Assembly (NCBI GenBank): GCA_016764835.1
Contig: JAESRD010000344.1
Coordinates: 1 to 9,209, forward strand
Reading direction: 5' to 3'
Length of the DNA stretch: 9,209 nt
Source of the DNA: Paracoccaceae bacterium
Lineage (GTDB): Bacteria > Pseudomonadota > Alphaproteobacteria > Rhodobacterales > Rhodobacteraceae
The notes beneath the pieces were generated by a model, which was not told the DNA's origin, ran no database searches, and saw only the letters and a program-made list of their open reading frames with translations. Below are positions 1-6,583 of this stretch, one piece after another (position 1 is the stretch's first letter; each line of letters begins with the position of its first letter). Position numbers and translations under genes: made by a program.

Positions 1-1412
1 AATACTTCTTTTTCTTGTTCTTTTAATTCACCATCAGCAAACATCATGCGCACCAACAATGTTTTGGCAAGGTCGCGGGCCATTGCTTTGGGGCCAATAC
101 TGTCTTTGATATAGCCTTCAACAACCGGGCGCGCAGCTTCCCAAATGTTTATGTTGGGGTCCAATGTGCGGGCGACGCCTTCGACAACGACCATGGTGCG
201 TTGCAGCAAGATTAGCTCGGTGCGGGTTTCCATGCCAAAACGTTCGGTTACTTCGAACAGGTAAGACAGCAGGCGGCCCATAGAGATATGGGTGGCATCC
301 ATGCCAAATATTGGCTCGCCGACGGCGCGCAGGGCGCGGGCGAACTCGTCAACATCGCGGTCGGCTGGCACATAGCCCGCCTCGAAGTGAACCTCGGCCA
401 CGCGTCTGAAATCTTTGCGGATAAAGCCGAACAGGATCTCGGCATAGACCCTGCGGGTATATTCATCAATCGAGCCCATGATGCCAAAATCATAGGCGAT
501 GATGCCGCCATCGGCACCGATTTTGAGGTTGCCTTGGTGCATATCACCGTGAAACAGCCCGTCGCGCAGGGCATGGGTCAGGAAGAGTTGCATGATTTGT
601 TTGGCCAGCTTTGGCCGGTCATGGCCCGCGGCGTCAATCGCGTTGACATCGGCGGCGCTAATGCCTTCGACCCAGTCCATGGTCATGACCCGGCGCGCCG
701 AATGGGCCCATTTTATGGCTGGCACAGAGAAGCGGTCATCGTCCTTGGTATTGGCGGCAAACTCAGCGGCTGAGGCGCTTTCCAGCCGCAGGTCCAGTTC
801 GCTGGTGACGATGCCGTCAAAATGGGTGACCACATCAAGCGGCCGCAACCGGCGGGTGGCGGGCGAGAGGAACTCGATCATGCTGGCGGCAAAGTAGAAC
901 GCGTCTATGTCTTTGCGAAAGGCGCGCTCAATGCCGGGGCGCAGGACTTTGACCGCGACCTCTTCGCCGGTACTCGCCAGACGGGCACGGTGAACTTGAG
1001 CGATCGAGGCGGCGGCGACGGCTTCGGAAAACGAACTGAATATAGCTTCAACCGGTTGGCCAAGCTCCTTTTCGACCTCTGCCTTGGCCTCGGCCAAGGA
1101 GAAGGGCGGCAGCTGATCTTGCAGCACTTTTAGCTCATCGGCCATTTTGAGGCCAACAACGTCGGGGCGGGTTGAGAGCATTTGGCCGAGTTTAATATAG
1201 GCCGGGCCAAGCGCTGTCAGTGCGCGGGTCACCGGGGGCATTTGCGGATCACCTGCAAAGCCAAGCCAGCGGAAGGGGCGGCTGATAACACGCAGGACAC
1301 TGCGCAGCAGGGGTGGGACTTCCATCGCATCAAGCACGACAAGCATCGCCCCTGTGCGTTCAAAAGTGGCGCCGGTGCGGATAAGCCGCAAAAGGTTATG
1401 TGGGCCGCGCAT
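1..1412 (-). CDS. ubiB: UbiB, ubiquinone biosynthesis kinase-like ATPase (3' end off window)
   Basis: I translated 470 uninterrupted codons from the ATG at 1412-1410; the frame is open to the left edge, so the C-terminus is missing (the E. coli protein is about 546 residues). UbiB is an atypical protein-kinase-like (ABC1/ADCK) ATPase needed for coenzyme Q synthesis and is membrane-associated. Family hallmarks are visible: KLGQ at 74-77, the Ala-rich loop AAAS at 133-136 that replaces the kinase P-loop, the lysine in VAVKV (K155), SELDLRLE around 204-211, the HxDxHxxN catalytic loop as HGDMHQGN (288-295), and DFG at 308-310. The loop reads HGDMHQGN rather than the commoner HADMHPGN, but the catalytic D and N are kept. 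The C-terminal membrane helices would lie beyond base 1. It starts 3 bases after the ubiE stop, so the two are very probably co-transcribed. A weak GGAAGA sequence lies within the end of ubiE. Confidence 0.95.
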   Translation of the reverse strand, partial: MRGPHNLLRLIRTGATFERTGAMLVVLDAMEVPPLLRSVLRVISRPFRWLGFAGDPQMPPVTRALTALGPAYIKLGQMLSTRPDVVGLKMADELKVLQDQLPPFSLAEAKAEVEKELGQPVEAIFSSFSEAVAAASIAQVHRARLASTGEEVAVKVLRPGIERAFRKDIDAFYFAASMIEFLSPATRRLRPLDVVTHFDGIVTSELDLRLESASAAEFAANTKDDDRFSVPAIKWAHSARRVMTMDWVEGISAADVNAIDAAGHDRPKLAKQIMQLFLTHALRDGLFHGDMHQGNLKIGADGGIIAYDFGIMGSIDEYTRRVYAEILFGFIRKDFRRVAEVHFEAGYVPADRDVDEFARALRAVGEPIFGMDATHISMGRLLSYLFEVTERFGMETRTELILLQRTMVVVEGVARTLDPNINIWEAARPVVEGYIKDSIGPKAMARDLAKTLLVRMMFADGELKEQEKEV

Positions 1413-1415
1413 GGG

Positions 1416-2183
1416 TTAGATCTTCCAGCCAGAATGCAGGGCGGCGACGCCCATGGTCATGTTGCGGTAGCTCGCGTTTTCAAACCCGGCATCGCGGATC
1501 ATGGCCAAGAATGTCTCTTGGTCAGGAAAGCGGCGGATCGATTCGACGAGGTATTGGTAGCTGTCGCGGTCGCCGGTGACGGCTTGACCGAGCGCCGGGA
1601 TCACGCTGAACGAATAGGCGTCGTAGGCTTTTTGCATCAACGGGACGGGCAATTGCGAAAACTCGAGCACCATCAGCCGGCCACCGGGGCGCAGCACGCG
1701 AAAAGCTTCGCGCAGGGCTTGGCTGGGGTCGGTGACATTGCGGATACCAAAGCTGATTGTGTAGACATCAAAGCTGTTATCGGCGAAGGGCAGGGCCATG
1801 GCGTCGCCGACAATCCACTCGAGATCGGCTGCGAGTTTTTCGGCCTCGGCGCGTTTTTGGCCCTCGATCAGCATCGGTTCGGTCAGGTCGCAGACCACGG
1901 CTGTTGAGCCGGGCGCACGGTCCAAGAACCGAAACGCGACATCGCCAGTGCCGCCAGCCACATCAAGCAGGCGCTGGTTTGGGCGCGGCGCGAGCCAGTC
2001 CATCATCGCTGATTTCCAAATGCGGTGAATGCCGACAGACATCAGGTCGTTCATCACATCATAGCGCCCGGCGACGCTTTCAAACACGCCGCGGACCATG
2101 CCTGCCTTTTGGGCGCGGTCAACGGTTTCAAAACCGAAATGGGTTGTGCTGCTGTCGATGGGGTGTTGTGTCTCGTCGCTCAT
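1416..2183 (-). CDS. ubiE: UbiE, SAM-dependent C-methyltransferase of ubiquinone biosynthesis
   Basis: A complete 255-residue protein, the usual length for UbiE/COQ5. It C-methylates the benzoquinol ring intermediate of ubiquinone synthesis (and demethylmenaquinol in organisms that make menaquinone) using S-adenosylmethionine. The class I methyltransferase fold shows in order: motif [13 protein letters not shown] (72-83), the acidic D99 that ends strand 2, GDAMALPF (126-133), the UbiE signature SFGIRNVTD (144-152), LRPGG (164-168), and the C-terminal family signature around [10 protein letters not shown] (245-254). The ATG at 2183 is chosen because the N-terminus leads directly into the conserved [15 protein letters not shown] segment. 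It is divergent from mutM and is the first gene of the ubiE-ubiB unit. UbiB probably works on the same pathway, helping the lipid-bound intermediates be processed at the membrane. Confidence 0.96.
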   Translation of the reverse strand: MSDETQHPIDSSTTHFGFETVDRAQKAGMVRGVFESVAGRYDVMNDLMSVGIHRIWKSAMMDWLAPRPNQRLLDVAGGTGDVAFRFLDRAPGSTAVVCDLTEPMLIEGQKRAEAEKLAADLEWIVGDAMALPFADNSFDVYTISFGIRNVTDPSQALREAFRVLRPGGRLMVLEFSQLPVPLMQKAYDAYSFSVIPALGQAVTGDRDSYQYLVESIRRFPDQETFLAMIRDAGFENASYRNMTMGVAALHSGWKI

Positions 2184-2274
2184 GTCGCGCCCACTTTCAT
2201 AAAAGTGCTTCGGCCGCTATCACAGTTGGGCCATCTGCGGCTTACACCGTGTCGGTTCAGCAAGAAAGAGCACC
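2184..2274. promoter_or_regulatory. Divergent ubiE / mutM intergenic region
   Basis: These 91 bp separate the start codons of two divergent genes, so both promoters must lie here or inside the coding regions. I could not find a convincing -35/-10 pair for either. A perfect 6-bp hairpin (arms CACTTT and AAAGTG, 4-base loop) at 2192-2207 sits in the ubiE leader. On the ubiE strand its 3' arm runs into the weak GTGGG that would serve as ribosome binding site. On the mutM side an AAAGAG at 2265-2270 is the likely ribosome binding site, four bases before the ATG. Confidence 0.4.
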
Positions 2275-3108
2275 ATGCCCGAATTACCAGAGGTCGAGAC
2301 AGTCCGTCGCGGTTTGATCCCGTTTATGGAGGGTAAAACCATAATATCGGCAGATGTGCGGCGCGCGGGTTTGCGCTGGCCGTTCCCCGAACATTTGGCT
2401 GAGCGGTTGAGCGGCAAGCGGGTGGAGGCGCTACGGCGGCGGTCTAAGTATCTATTGGTCGATCTGGATAGTGGCGAGACGCTGCTTGTGCATTTGGGCA
2501 TGTCGGGGCGGATTGTTATCGTGCTGCCGGGCGATGAGGCAGAACCGGGCAAGCACGACCATGTTGAATGGGTGATGCAAGACAGCACCCGTATTGCCCT
2601 TAATGATGCCCGCCGCTTTGGTGCCATGGACCTGCACCCGACGGCCGCGCTGGAGGCGCATCGGTTTCTGGCGGCTTTGGGACCAGAACCTTTGGGCAAT
2701 ACATTTCATGCAGGCTATCTGCACGAGCGGTTTGCGGGCCGCAAAACCACGATCAAAGCCGCGCTGCTCGACCAGCGAATCGTTGCCGGTCTGGGCAATA
2801 TCTATGTCTCTGAGGCGCTGCACAGGGCCGCAATCGACCCGCGCCGCGCCGCAGGTAAAATAAATATGACACAGATTGAGGCCTTGGTTTCGACCGTTCG
2901 CGATGTGCTAAATGAGGCGATAGCCGCCGGCGGAGCGACCCTGCGTGACCACCGCCAGCCAAGCGGCGAACTAGGCTATTTTCAACATGCTTTTAAGGTT
3001 TACGACCGCGCGGGCCAGCCCTGTAGTCTGCTCGGCTGCGGTGGTGAAATTGAGCGCATCGTGCAATCTGGCCGCTTGACATTCTTTTGTCCGCGCTGCC
3101 AGAGCTAA
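2275..3108 (+). CDS. mutM: MutM/Fpg, formamidopyrimidine-DNA glycosylase
   Basis: A complete 277-residue bifunctional DNA glycosylase/AP lyase that removes 8-oxoguanine and formamidopyrimidines in base-excision repair. The mature N-terminus PELPEVE carries the catalytic proline (P2) and glutamate (E3). Other family landmarks are K58 in SKYLLVDL, the intercalation residues M76 and R114-F115 (DARRFG), the H2TH region with GLGNIYVSE (172-180), [13 protein letters not shown] (225-237), and a C-terminal zinc finger with C250, C255, C272 and C275 plus the DNA-contacting R267 in [12 protein letters not shown]. The first zinc pair is spaced C-x4-C (CSLLGC) rather than the enterobacterial C-x2-C. From memory this is common in alphaproteobacterial Fpg and not a defect. 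The start is fixed because the N-terminal proline must follow the initiator methionine. It lies 75 bp before the enoyl-CoA hydratase gene on the same strand. Confidence 0.97.
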   Translation: MPELPEVETVRRGLIPFMEGKTIISADVRRAGLRWPFPEHLAERLSGKRVEALRRRSKYLLVDLDSGETLLVHLGMSGRIVIVLPGDEAEPGKHDHVEWVMQDSTRIALNDARRFGAMDLHPTAALEAHRFLAALGPEPLGNTFHAGYLHERFAGRKTTIKAALLDQRIVAGLGNIYVSEALHRAAIDPRRAAGKINMTQIEALVSTVRDVLNEAIAAGGATLRDHRQPSGELGYFQHAFKVYDRAGQPCSLLGCGGEIERIVQSGRLTFFCPRCQS

Positions 3109-3183
3109 GCCCAATGATGACTTGATCACGCCGGTGTTTGCGCTATCGCTTAGGTGATTGCGCGGATTTAGGGACACTTTCGC

Positions 3184-3960
3184 ATGGCTTATGAAACGAT
3201 CATCGTCGATATAGCAGACGATGTAGCGACGGTTAAACTCAACCGTCCGGACGCGCTAAACGCGCTAAACACACAGATGCTCAACGAGCTGACGGATGCG
3301 CTGACAGATGCTGACCACAACGACAAAGTGCGTTGTATCATCATCACCGGCAGCGAAAAGGCATTTGCCGCTGGGGCTGATATTGGCGAAATGGCCGATA
3401 AAAGCTTCGTTGATGTCTATCTCAACCAGATGTTTGAGCGCGAATCTGGGCAGTTTTGCCGGGTGCGCAAGCCGGTGATTGCGGCTGTGTCGGGCTATTG
3501 CCTTGGCGGTGGCTGCGAGCTGGCGATGATGTGCGATTTCATTATTGCCTCAGAGACGGCCAAGTTCGGCCAGCCCGAGATCACCCTTGGTGTGATAGCG
3601 GGCATGGGCGGCACGCAGCGGCTGACGCGTGCGATTGGCAAGGCCAAGTCGATGGATATGCATCTGACCGGCCGCCATATGGGCGCCGAGGAAGCGGAGC
3701 GGTCTGGGCTTGTCAGCCGGGTGGTACCTGCCAAGAAACTGCTTGAAGAGGCCCGCGCTGCGGCGCTCAAGATTGCCGCGAAATCGCTGCTGGTGAGCAT
3801 TGCTGTCAAAGATACGGTGAACCGCTCGCAAGAGTTAGGGCTGACCGAAGGCATCAACTATGAGCGGCGCATGTTTCAGGCGCTGTTTGCGACCGAAGAC
3901 CAAAAAGAGGGCATGGCGGCGTTTAAAGAGAAGCGCAGCGCGCAGTTTCGTGACCGCTAA
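3184..3960 (+). CDS. Enoyl-CoA hydratase (crotonase family)
   Basis: A complete 258-residue crotonase-fold protein, the normal length for a short-chain enoyl-CoA hydratase that adds water to trans-2-enoyl-CoA in fatty-acid beta-oxidation. The CoA/oxyanion-hole segments FAAGADI (61-67) and [11 protein letters not shown] (105-115) are present, with both catalytic glutamates, E112 in CELAM and E132 in [17 protein letters not shown] (140-147) and the [19 protein letters not shown] segment (163-181) are also typical. Having both glutamates favours true hydratase activity over isomerase or hydrolase relatives, though the physiological substrate cannot be read from sequence. The ATG is preceded by AGGGA at 3170-3174 with a 9-base spacer. 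There is no pathway partner nearby. Its place between mutM and rpsT appears to be simple synteny of this region, not functional coupling. Confidence 0.93.
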   Translation: MAYETIIVDIADDVATVKLNRPDALNALNTQMLNELTDALTDADHNDKVRCIIITGSEKAFAAGADIGEMADKSFVDVYLNQMFERESGQFCRVRKPVIAAVSGYCLGGGCELAMMCDFIIASETAKFGQPEITLGVIAGMGGTQRLTRAIGKAKSMDMHLTGRHMGAEEAERSGLVSRVVPAKKLLEEARAAALKIAAKSLLVSIAVKDTVNRSQELGLTEGINYERRMFQALFATEDQKEGMAAFKEKRSAQFRDR

Positions 3961-3987
3961 GCCGCTTTGTTCGATGATGAGACGTGT

Positions 3988-4007
3988 GGGGCCATTGACT
4001 TGGCCCC
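3988..4007. repeat. Perfect 7-bp hairpin upstream of rpsT
   Basis: GGGGCCA (3988-3994) and TGGCCCC (4001-4007) are perfect inverted arms around a 6-base loop. No T-run follows, so it is not a standard intrinsic terminator. It could end or protect the enoyl-CoA hydratase mRNA, or lie in the rpsT leader or promoter. A GANTC site (4008-4012) directly abuts it. Confidence 0.5.
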
Positions 4008-4023
4008 GACTCAGCTCTAAAGA
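3995..4023 (+). promoter_or_regulatory. rpsT: Possible rpsT promoter
   Basis: TTGACT at 3995-4000 matches five of six bases of a sigma-70 -35 box, and 17 bases later TAAAGA (4018-4023) is a weak -10 candidate with three matches. The -35 would sit in the loop of the hairpin at 3988-4007. A second -10-like TTTAAT at 4068-4073 lacks a matching -35. rpsT very probably has its own promoter in this 133-bp gap, but which site is used is uncertain. Confidence 0.25.
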
Positions 4024-4093
4024 CCCGACTTCAAGTTCGCCTTTACTGGCGTACGATCAGTTTGCATTTTAATCGAAACGGGACCGTTCCGAC

Positions 4094-4357
4094 ATGGCCA
4101 ATACGCCCCAATCTAAAAAACGCGCCCGCCAGAATGAGCGTCGCGCAACTGTCAACAAAATGCGCCGCACGCGCGTGCGGACTTTCGTCCGCAAAGTTGA
4201 AGAAGCGATCACAGCTGGCGACAAAGATCTTGCCGCTGACGCTTTGAAGGCTGCACAGCCTGAGCTGATGCGCGGTGTGACCAAAGGTATTTTCCACAAG
4301 AATACCATCGCACGCAAAATGTCGCGCCTGTCTTCGCGCGTCAAAGCTATCGCATAA
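4094..4357 (+). CDS. rpsT: 30S ribosomal protein S20
   Basis: A complete 87-residue, very basic protein that binds 16S rRNA early in assembly of the small ribosomal subunit. It has the standard S20 architecture: [17 protein letters not shown] at the N-terminus, a helical middle, and the conserved [20 protein letters not shown] segment (61-80) near the C-terminus. The ATG at 4094 gives exactly the family's N-terminus. The upstream sequence (ACGGGAC) offers only a poor ribosome binding site. The gene is monocistronic: 133 bp from its upstream neighbour and closed by a strong intrinsic terminator 27 bp after the stop. A position just upstream of dnaA is, from memory, common in alphaproteobacteria. 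Confidence 0.97.
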   Translation: MANTPQSKKRARQNERRATVNKMRRTRVRTFVRKVEEAITAGDKDLAADALKAAQPELMRGVTKGIFHKNTIARKMSRLSSRVKAIA

Positions 4358-4361
4358 AAGT

Positions 4362-4378
4362 AACCTGTTTCGCAGGTT
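4362..4378 (+). repeat. Small stem-loop after rpsT stop
   Basis: AACCTG (4362-4367) and CAGGTT (4373-4378) are perfect 6-bp arms around a 5-base loop, starting 4 bases after the rpsT stop. No T-run follows. With the terminator at 4385 it forms a tandem pair of hairpins at the 3' end of the rpsT transcript, where it may help stabilise the mRNA end. Confidence 0.5.
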
Positions 4379-4384
4379 TGCTGA

Positions 4385-4408
4385 GGCGCGCAATTTGCGC
4401 GCCTTTTT
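4385..4408 (+). terminator. Rho-independent terminator of rpsT
   Basis: GGCGCGCAA (4385-4393) pairs perfectly with TTGCGCGCC (4395-4403), giving a GC-rich stem closed by a short AT loop. It is followed at once by five T residues (4404-4408). It lies 27 bp past the rpsT stop and should insulate rpsT from the dnaA region. Confidence 0.88.
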
Positions 4409-4416
4409 GCTGTTTG

Positions 4417-4435
4417 GGCCCCAAATTATGGGGCC
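4417..4435. repeat. Perfect 7-bp hairpin
   Basis: GGCCCCA (4417-4423) and TGGGGCC (4429-4435) are perfect arms around a 5-base AT loop, just past the rpsT terminator. No T-run follows on the plus strand. Its arm sequence is shared in part with the hairpin at 3988-4007 and the palindrome at 4741-4768. Confidence 0.5.
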
Positions 4436-4454
4436 GGGCAGGGCGGGCGCTACC

Positions 4455-4686
4455 GAATCGAGCATTTGGAGTCGCATCGGTTTGGGTGAGCCAATATTTG
4501 TACCTGTCAAGACTGAGGCGCTGGGATTCATTTTTGGGCCATTTGAACTGCCACATTTTGGCAACCAAGTTTGGTAACATGGCCAAATTACTTAGCCTCT
4601 CAGATTCGGAACCAGCAAAGATAGAGTCAAGGACGATGTTCGGTTGATGAGACAGCAAACCCCTTGCTAGCTTAGCCATGCGATTC
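4455..4686. promoter_or_regulatory. Cluster of six GANTC (CcrM methylation) sites
   Basis: GAATC at 4455, GAGTC at 4469, GATTC at 4525, GATTC at 4603, GAGTC at 4624 and GATTC at 4682 fall within 232 bp. Counting by eye, the rest of the window has seven: 1540, 2777, 3442, 4008, 5118, 5271 and 5773. GANTC is the target of the cell-cycle DNA methylase CcrM of alphaproteobacteria, and in Caulobacter its methylation state affects dnaA transcription and GcrA-dependent promoters. A cluster upstream of dnaA is therefore likely regulatory. Whether this organism has CcrM or GcrA cannot be seen here. Confidence 0.6.
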
Positions 4687-4740
4687 ACTTCGTTCCTGGG
4701 GGGACATGGTTGATATCGGTGGTTTGAGGCAAGGCTGCTC

Positions 4741-4768
4741 TCGCGAAAAGTGGGGCCAGTTTTCGCGA
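4741..4768. repeat. 28-bp palindromic element with perfect 9-bp arms
   Basis: TCGCGAAAA (4741-4749) and TTTTCGCGA (4760-4768) are perfect inverted arms around GTGGGGCCAG. The pattern CGCGAAAAGTGGG...TTTTCGCG resembles, from memory, short palindromic repeats scattered between genes in some alphaproteobacteria. It could instead be an operator or an mRNA hairpin in the dnaA leader. Only one copy is seen in this window, so repeat status is unproven. Confidence 0.5.
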
Positions 4769-5094
4769 AGAACCGCAGATGTTAAGTGGCGAGCAGTGAT
4801 TGGGATAGGCCCAATGAGCTGCGTCATGGTTGGGCAAAGCTTCGGTGTTGCTCGGCTCTATCATGCACCCTTTGTTAGAAACTCGGTCGGTTTGTGTGCA
4901 CTCACGCGCAGTCGGCTTTAGGCTTTTTGACATTTGTTCTGCGTATTTGTGGCCGGGCTTGCCCTGTTGCATTCGGAGTATCAATCAGGAGCGTTTTGGG
5001 CGCATCGGGCAACGGTCTGGGCAGCGGACCGGTCATGGGGTGTTTGGCATAGGGCCGGGCGCTCTGAAGAACAGGGATGGTTTAAAAACAATTA

Positions 5095-6462
5095 ATGACG
5101 AATGAAAATTGGGCTCAGATTCGCAACGATCTTAAGACTGAAATTGGCGATAATAACTTTTCGCGTTGGATCGAGCCTTTGGAATTTGCGGGCGTTGAAG
5201 CCGGTGTTGCCCGGTTTAATGCCCCGACCACTTTTATTGGCGATTATGTCGCGCAGAACTTCGGTGATCGGATTCTGTATCAATTGAACCGCACCGGCGG
5301 TGATGTTGAGCGGTTGAGCTTTTCTTTTGCGCCGAACATGCGCCGCATGTCTGTTAAGCCCGCCGTCGGGCTACAGAGCTATCAGCCATCGCGCGGCGCT
5401 CCGGCGCGCCATGACAGCCTTGTACCGCCTGCCACACTTGACCCGCGCTTTACCTTTGATCGTTTTATCGTTGGCAAGCCCAACGAGCTGGCCCATGCCG
5501 CCGCCCGCCGGGTGGCCGAGGGCGGCCCTGTCGGGTTTAACCCGCTGTTCCTTTATGGCGGTGTTGGGCTGGGCAAGACCCACCTGATGCATGCTATCGC
5601 CCATGAGCTGCGCCAGCGCCGCCCCGATATAAACGTGCTCTACCTGTCGGCTGAGCAGTTCATGTACCGGTTTATTGCTGCCCTGCGCGAAAAGCGGATG
5701 TTCGACTTCAAGCAGATCTTCAGGGTGGTTGATGTGTTGATGGTTGATGACGTGCAATTCATGGCGGGCAAGGATTCGACGCAGGAAGAGTTCTTCCATA
5801 CGTTTAATGCGCTGGTTGACGGCCAAAAGCAGATCATCATTTCGGGCGACCGTGCGCCGGGTGAGATCAAGGGTTTGGAAGACCGGATCACGAGCCGCTT
5901 GCAATGCGGGCTGGTGGTCGATCTGCATCCGACAGATTACGAACTGCGCATTGGTATTTTGCAATCCAAGGTCGAAGTGTACCGGCATCAATACCCTGAT
6001 CTGGTGATCCGCGACGGTGTGCTCGAATTCCTCGCCCACCGGATTTCAACCAATGTCCGTGTGCTCGAAGGCGCGCTGACCCGGCTGTTTGCTTTTGCCA
6101 GCCTCGTTGGCCGCGAGATCACGCTTGAGCTGACCCAAGATTGCTTGGCTGATATTCTGCGCGCTTCTGACCGCAAGATCTCGATCGAAGAGATCCAGCG
6201 CAAGGTTTCCGACCATTACAATATTCGGCTGTCTGATCTGCTTGGCCCCAAGCGGCTGCGCAACTTTGCCCGGCCGCGGCAAGTGGCCATGTATCTGTCC
6301 AAGAACATGACCAACCGCTCGCTGCCTGAGATCGGCCGCCGCTTTGGTGGGCGTGATCACACCACGGTTATGCACGGCGTGAAGCGGATAAATGAGCTGA
6401 AGGCGACCGACAGTCAGATGGCAGATGACCTCGAACTGTTGCGCCGCGCCCTCGAAGCCTGA
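5095..6462 (+). CDS. dnaA: DnaA, chromosomal replication initiator
   Basis: A complete 455-residue AAA+ ATPase that binds the origin, melts it and loads helicase. Domain I (about 1-80) begins with the conserved W6 region and ends before a short linker (about 80-115). Domain III carries Walker A GGVGLGKTH (155-163), Walker B VLMVDDVQ (214-221) and the arginine-finger segment LEDRITSRL (261-269). Domain IV ends in the helix-turn-helix with the DnaA signature GGRDHTTVMHG (418-428). No key residue is missing. The ATG at 5095 is required because the conserved N-terminus begins there and an in-frame TAA lies at 5083-5085. No Shine-Dalgarno sits in the 13 bases before it, only an AT-rich tract; AGGGA at 5073 is 17 bases away, too far. 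It heads dnaA-dnaN-recF but is separated from dnaN by 121 bp containing a strong hairpin. Confidence 0.98.
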   Translation: MTNENWAQIRNDLKTEIGDNNFSRWIEPLEFAGVEAGVARFNAPTTFIGDYVAQNFGDRILYQLNRTGGDVERLSFSFAPNMRRMSVKPAVGLQSYQPSRGAPARHDSLVPPATLDPRFTFDRFIVGKPNELAHAAARRVAEGGPVGFNPLFLYGGVGLGKTHLMHAIAHELRQRRPDINVLYLSAEQFMYRFIAALREKRMFDFKQIFRVVDVLMVDDVQFMAGKDSTQEEFFHTFNALVDGQKQIIISGDRAPGEIKGLEDRITSRLQCGLVVDLHPTDYELRIGILQSKVEVYRHQYPDLVIRDGVLEFLAHRISTNVRVLEGALTRLFAFASLVGREITLELTQDCLADILRASDRKISIEEIQRKVSDHYNIRLSDLLGPKRLRNFARPRQVAMYLSKNMTNRSLPEIGRRFGGRDHTTVMHGVKRINELKATDSQMADDLELLRRALEA

Positions 6463-6497
6463 CACAAACCACGACTTTGCGCAGAAAGCGCTTGAGA

Positions 6498-6529
6498 CGG
6501 GAGCAAAATCGTTTAGGTTTTTGCTCCCG
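6498..6529. repeat. Strong 11-bp hairpin between dnaA and dnaN
   Basis: CGGGAGCAAAA (6498-6508) and TTTTGCTCCCG (6519-6529) are perfect inverted arms around a 10-base loop, 36 bp after the dnaA stop. In the plus direction the stem is followed by GCCCATTGC, with no T-run, so it is not a classical intrinsic terminator. It may attenuate read-through into dnaN, mark an mRNA processing site, or bind a protein. It is the longest perfect inverted repeat I found in the window. Confidence 0.6.
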
Positions 6530-6569
6530 GCCCATTGCATTGGTCGGGATTATTAATGCGGTGTCGCAC

Positions 6570-6575
6570 GAGGAG
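6570..6575 (+). promoter_or_regulatory. dnaN: dnaN ribosome binding site
   Basis: GAGGAG lies 8 bases before the ATG at 6584, an ideal Shine-Dalgarno that fixes the dnaN start. It contrasts with the absent site at dnaA. Confidence 0.8.
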
Positions 6576-6583
6576 CACGGGCC

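Larger units (their letters stand above)
4409..5094. promoter_or_regulatory. Long non-coding dnaA upstream region (possible origin/control region)
   Basis: About 690 bp between the rpsT terminator and dnaA hold no protein I can recognise. The short open frames here have no family features and cross palindromes. Visible structure: a hairpin at 4417-4435, six GANTC sites at 4455-4686, a 28-bp palindrome at 4741-4768, a small inverted repeat ATTGGG/CCCAAT at 4799-4815, a TTGACA at 4927-4932 without a good -10, and an AT-rich tract at 5081-5095 touching the dnaA start. I find no TTATCCACA-type DnaA boxes, so calling it oriC is not justified from motifs alone. The dnaA promoter must be here. Length and structure make it the most regulatory-looking DNA in the window. 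Confidence 0.6.

Noticed and set aside
1182..1907. 241-codon plus-strand open frame, and others at 288-1133
   Set aside because: They are antisense to ubiE and ubiB, whose translations are unmistakable, and have no family features.
2275..3108. Defective zinc finger in MutM (C-x4-C instead of C-x2-C)
   Set aside because: All four cysteines are present and this spacing is, to my knowledge, normal in alphaproteobacterial Fpg.
4290..4298. TTTTCCACA, a near-perfect DnaA box
   Set aside because: It lies inside rpsT and encodes part of the conserved IFHKN segment of S20, so protein constraint explains it. It is a single copy with no companions.
4706..4921. Short plus-strand open frame (71 codons) after a G-rich stretch, plus other small open frames between 4378 and 5105
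   Set aside because: They have no recognisable family, run through the palindrome at 4741-4768, overlap other equally good frames, and resemble chance openings in non-coding DNA.
4927..4932. Consensus -35 hexamer TTGACA upstream of dnaA
   Set aside because: At spacings of 15-18 bases the candidate -10 positions are GC-rich (such as TGGCCG), so I cannot support a promoter here, though a weak one is possible.
5371..6039. 222-codon minus-strand open frame
   Set aside because: It lies wholly inside dnaA, antisense to its AAA+ domain, and has no recognisable protein features. It is a by-product of codon bias.
6498..6529. Intrinsic terminator for dnaA
   Set aside because: The stem is strong but followed by GCCCATTGC instead of a T-run, so I list it as a hairpin only.
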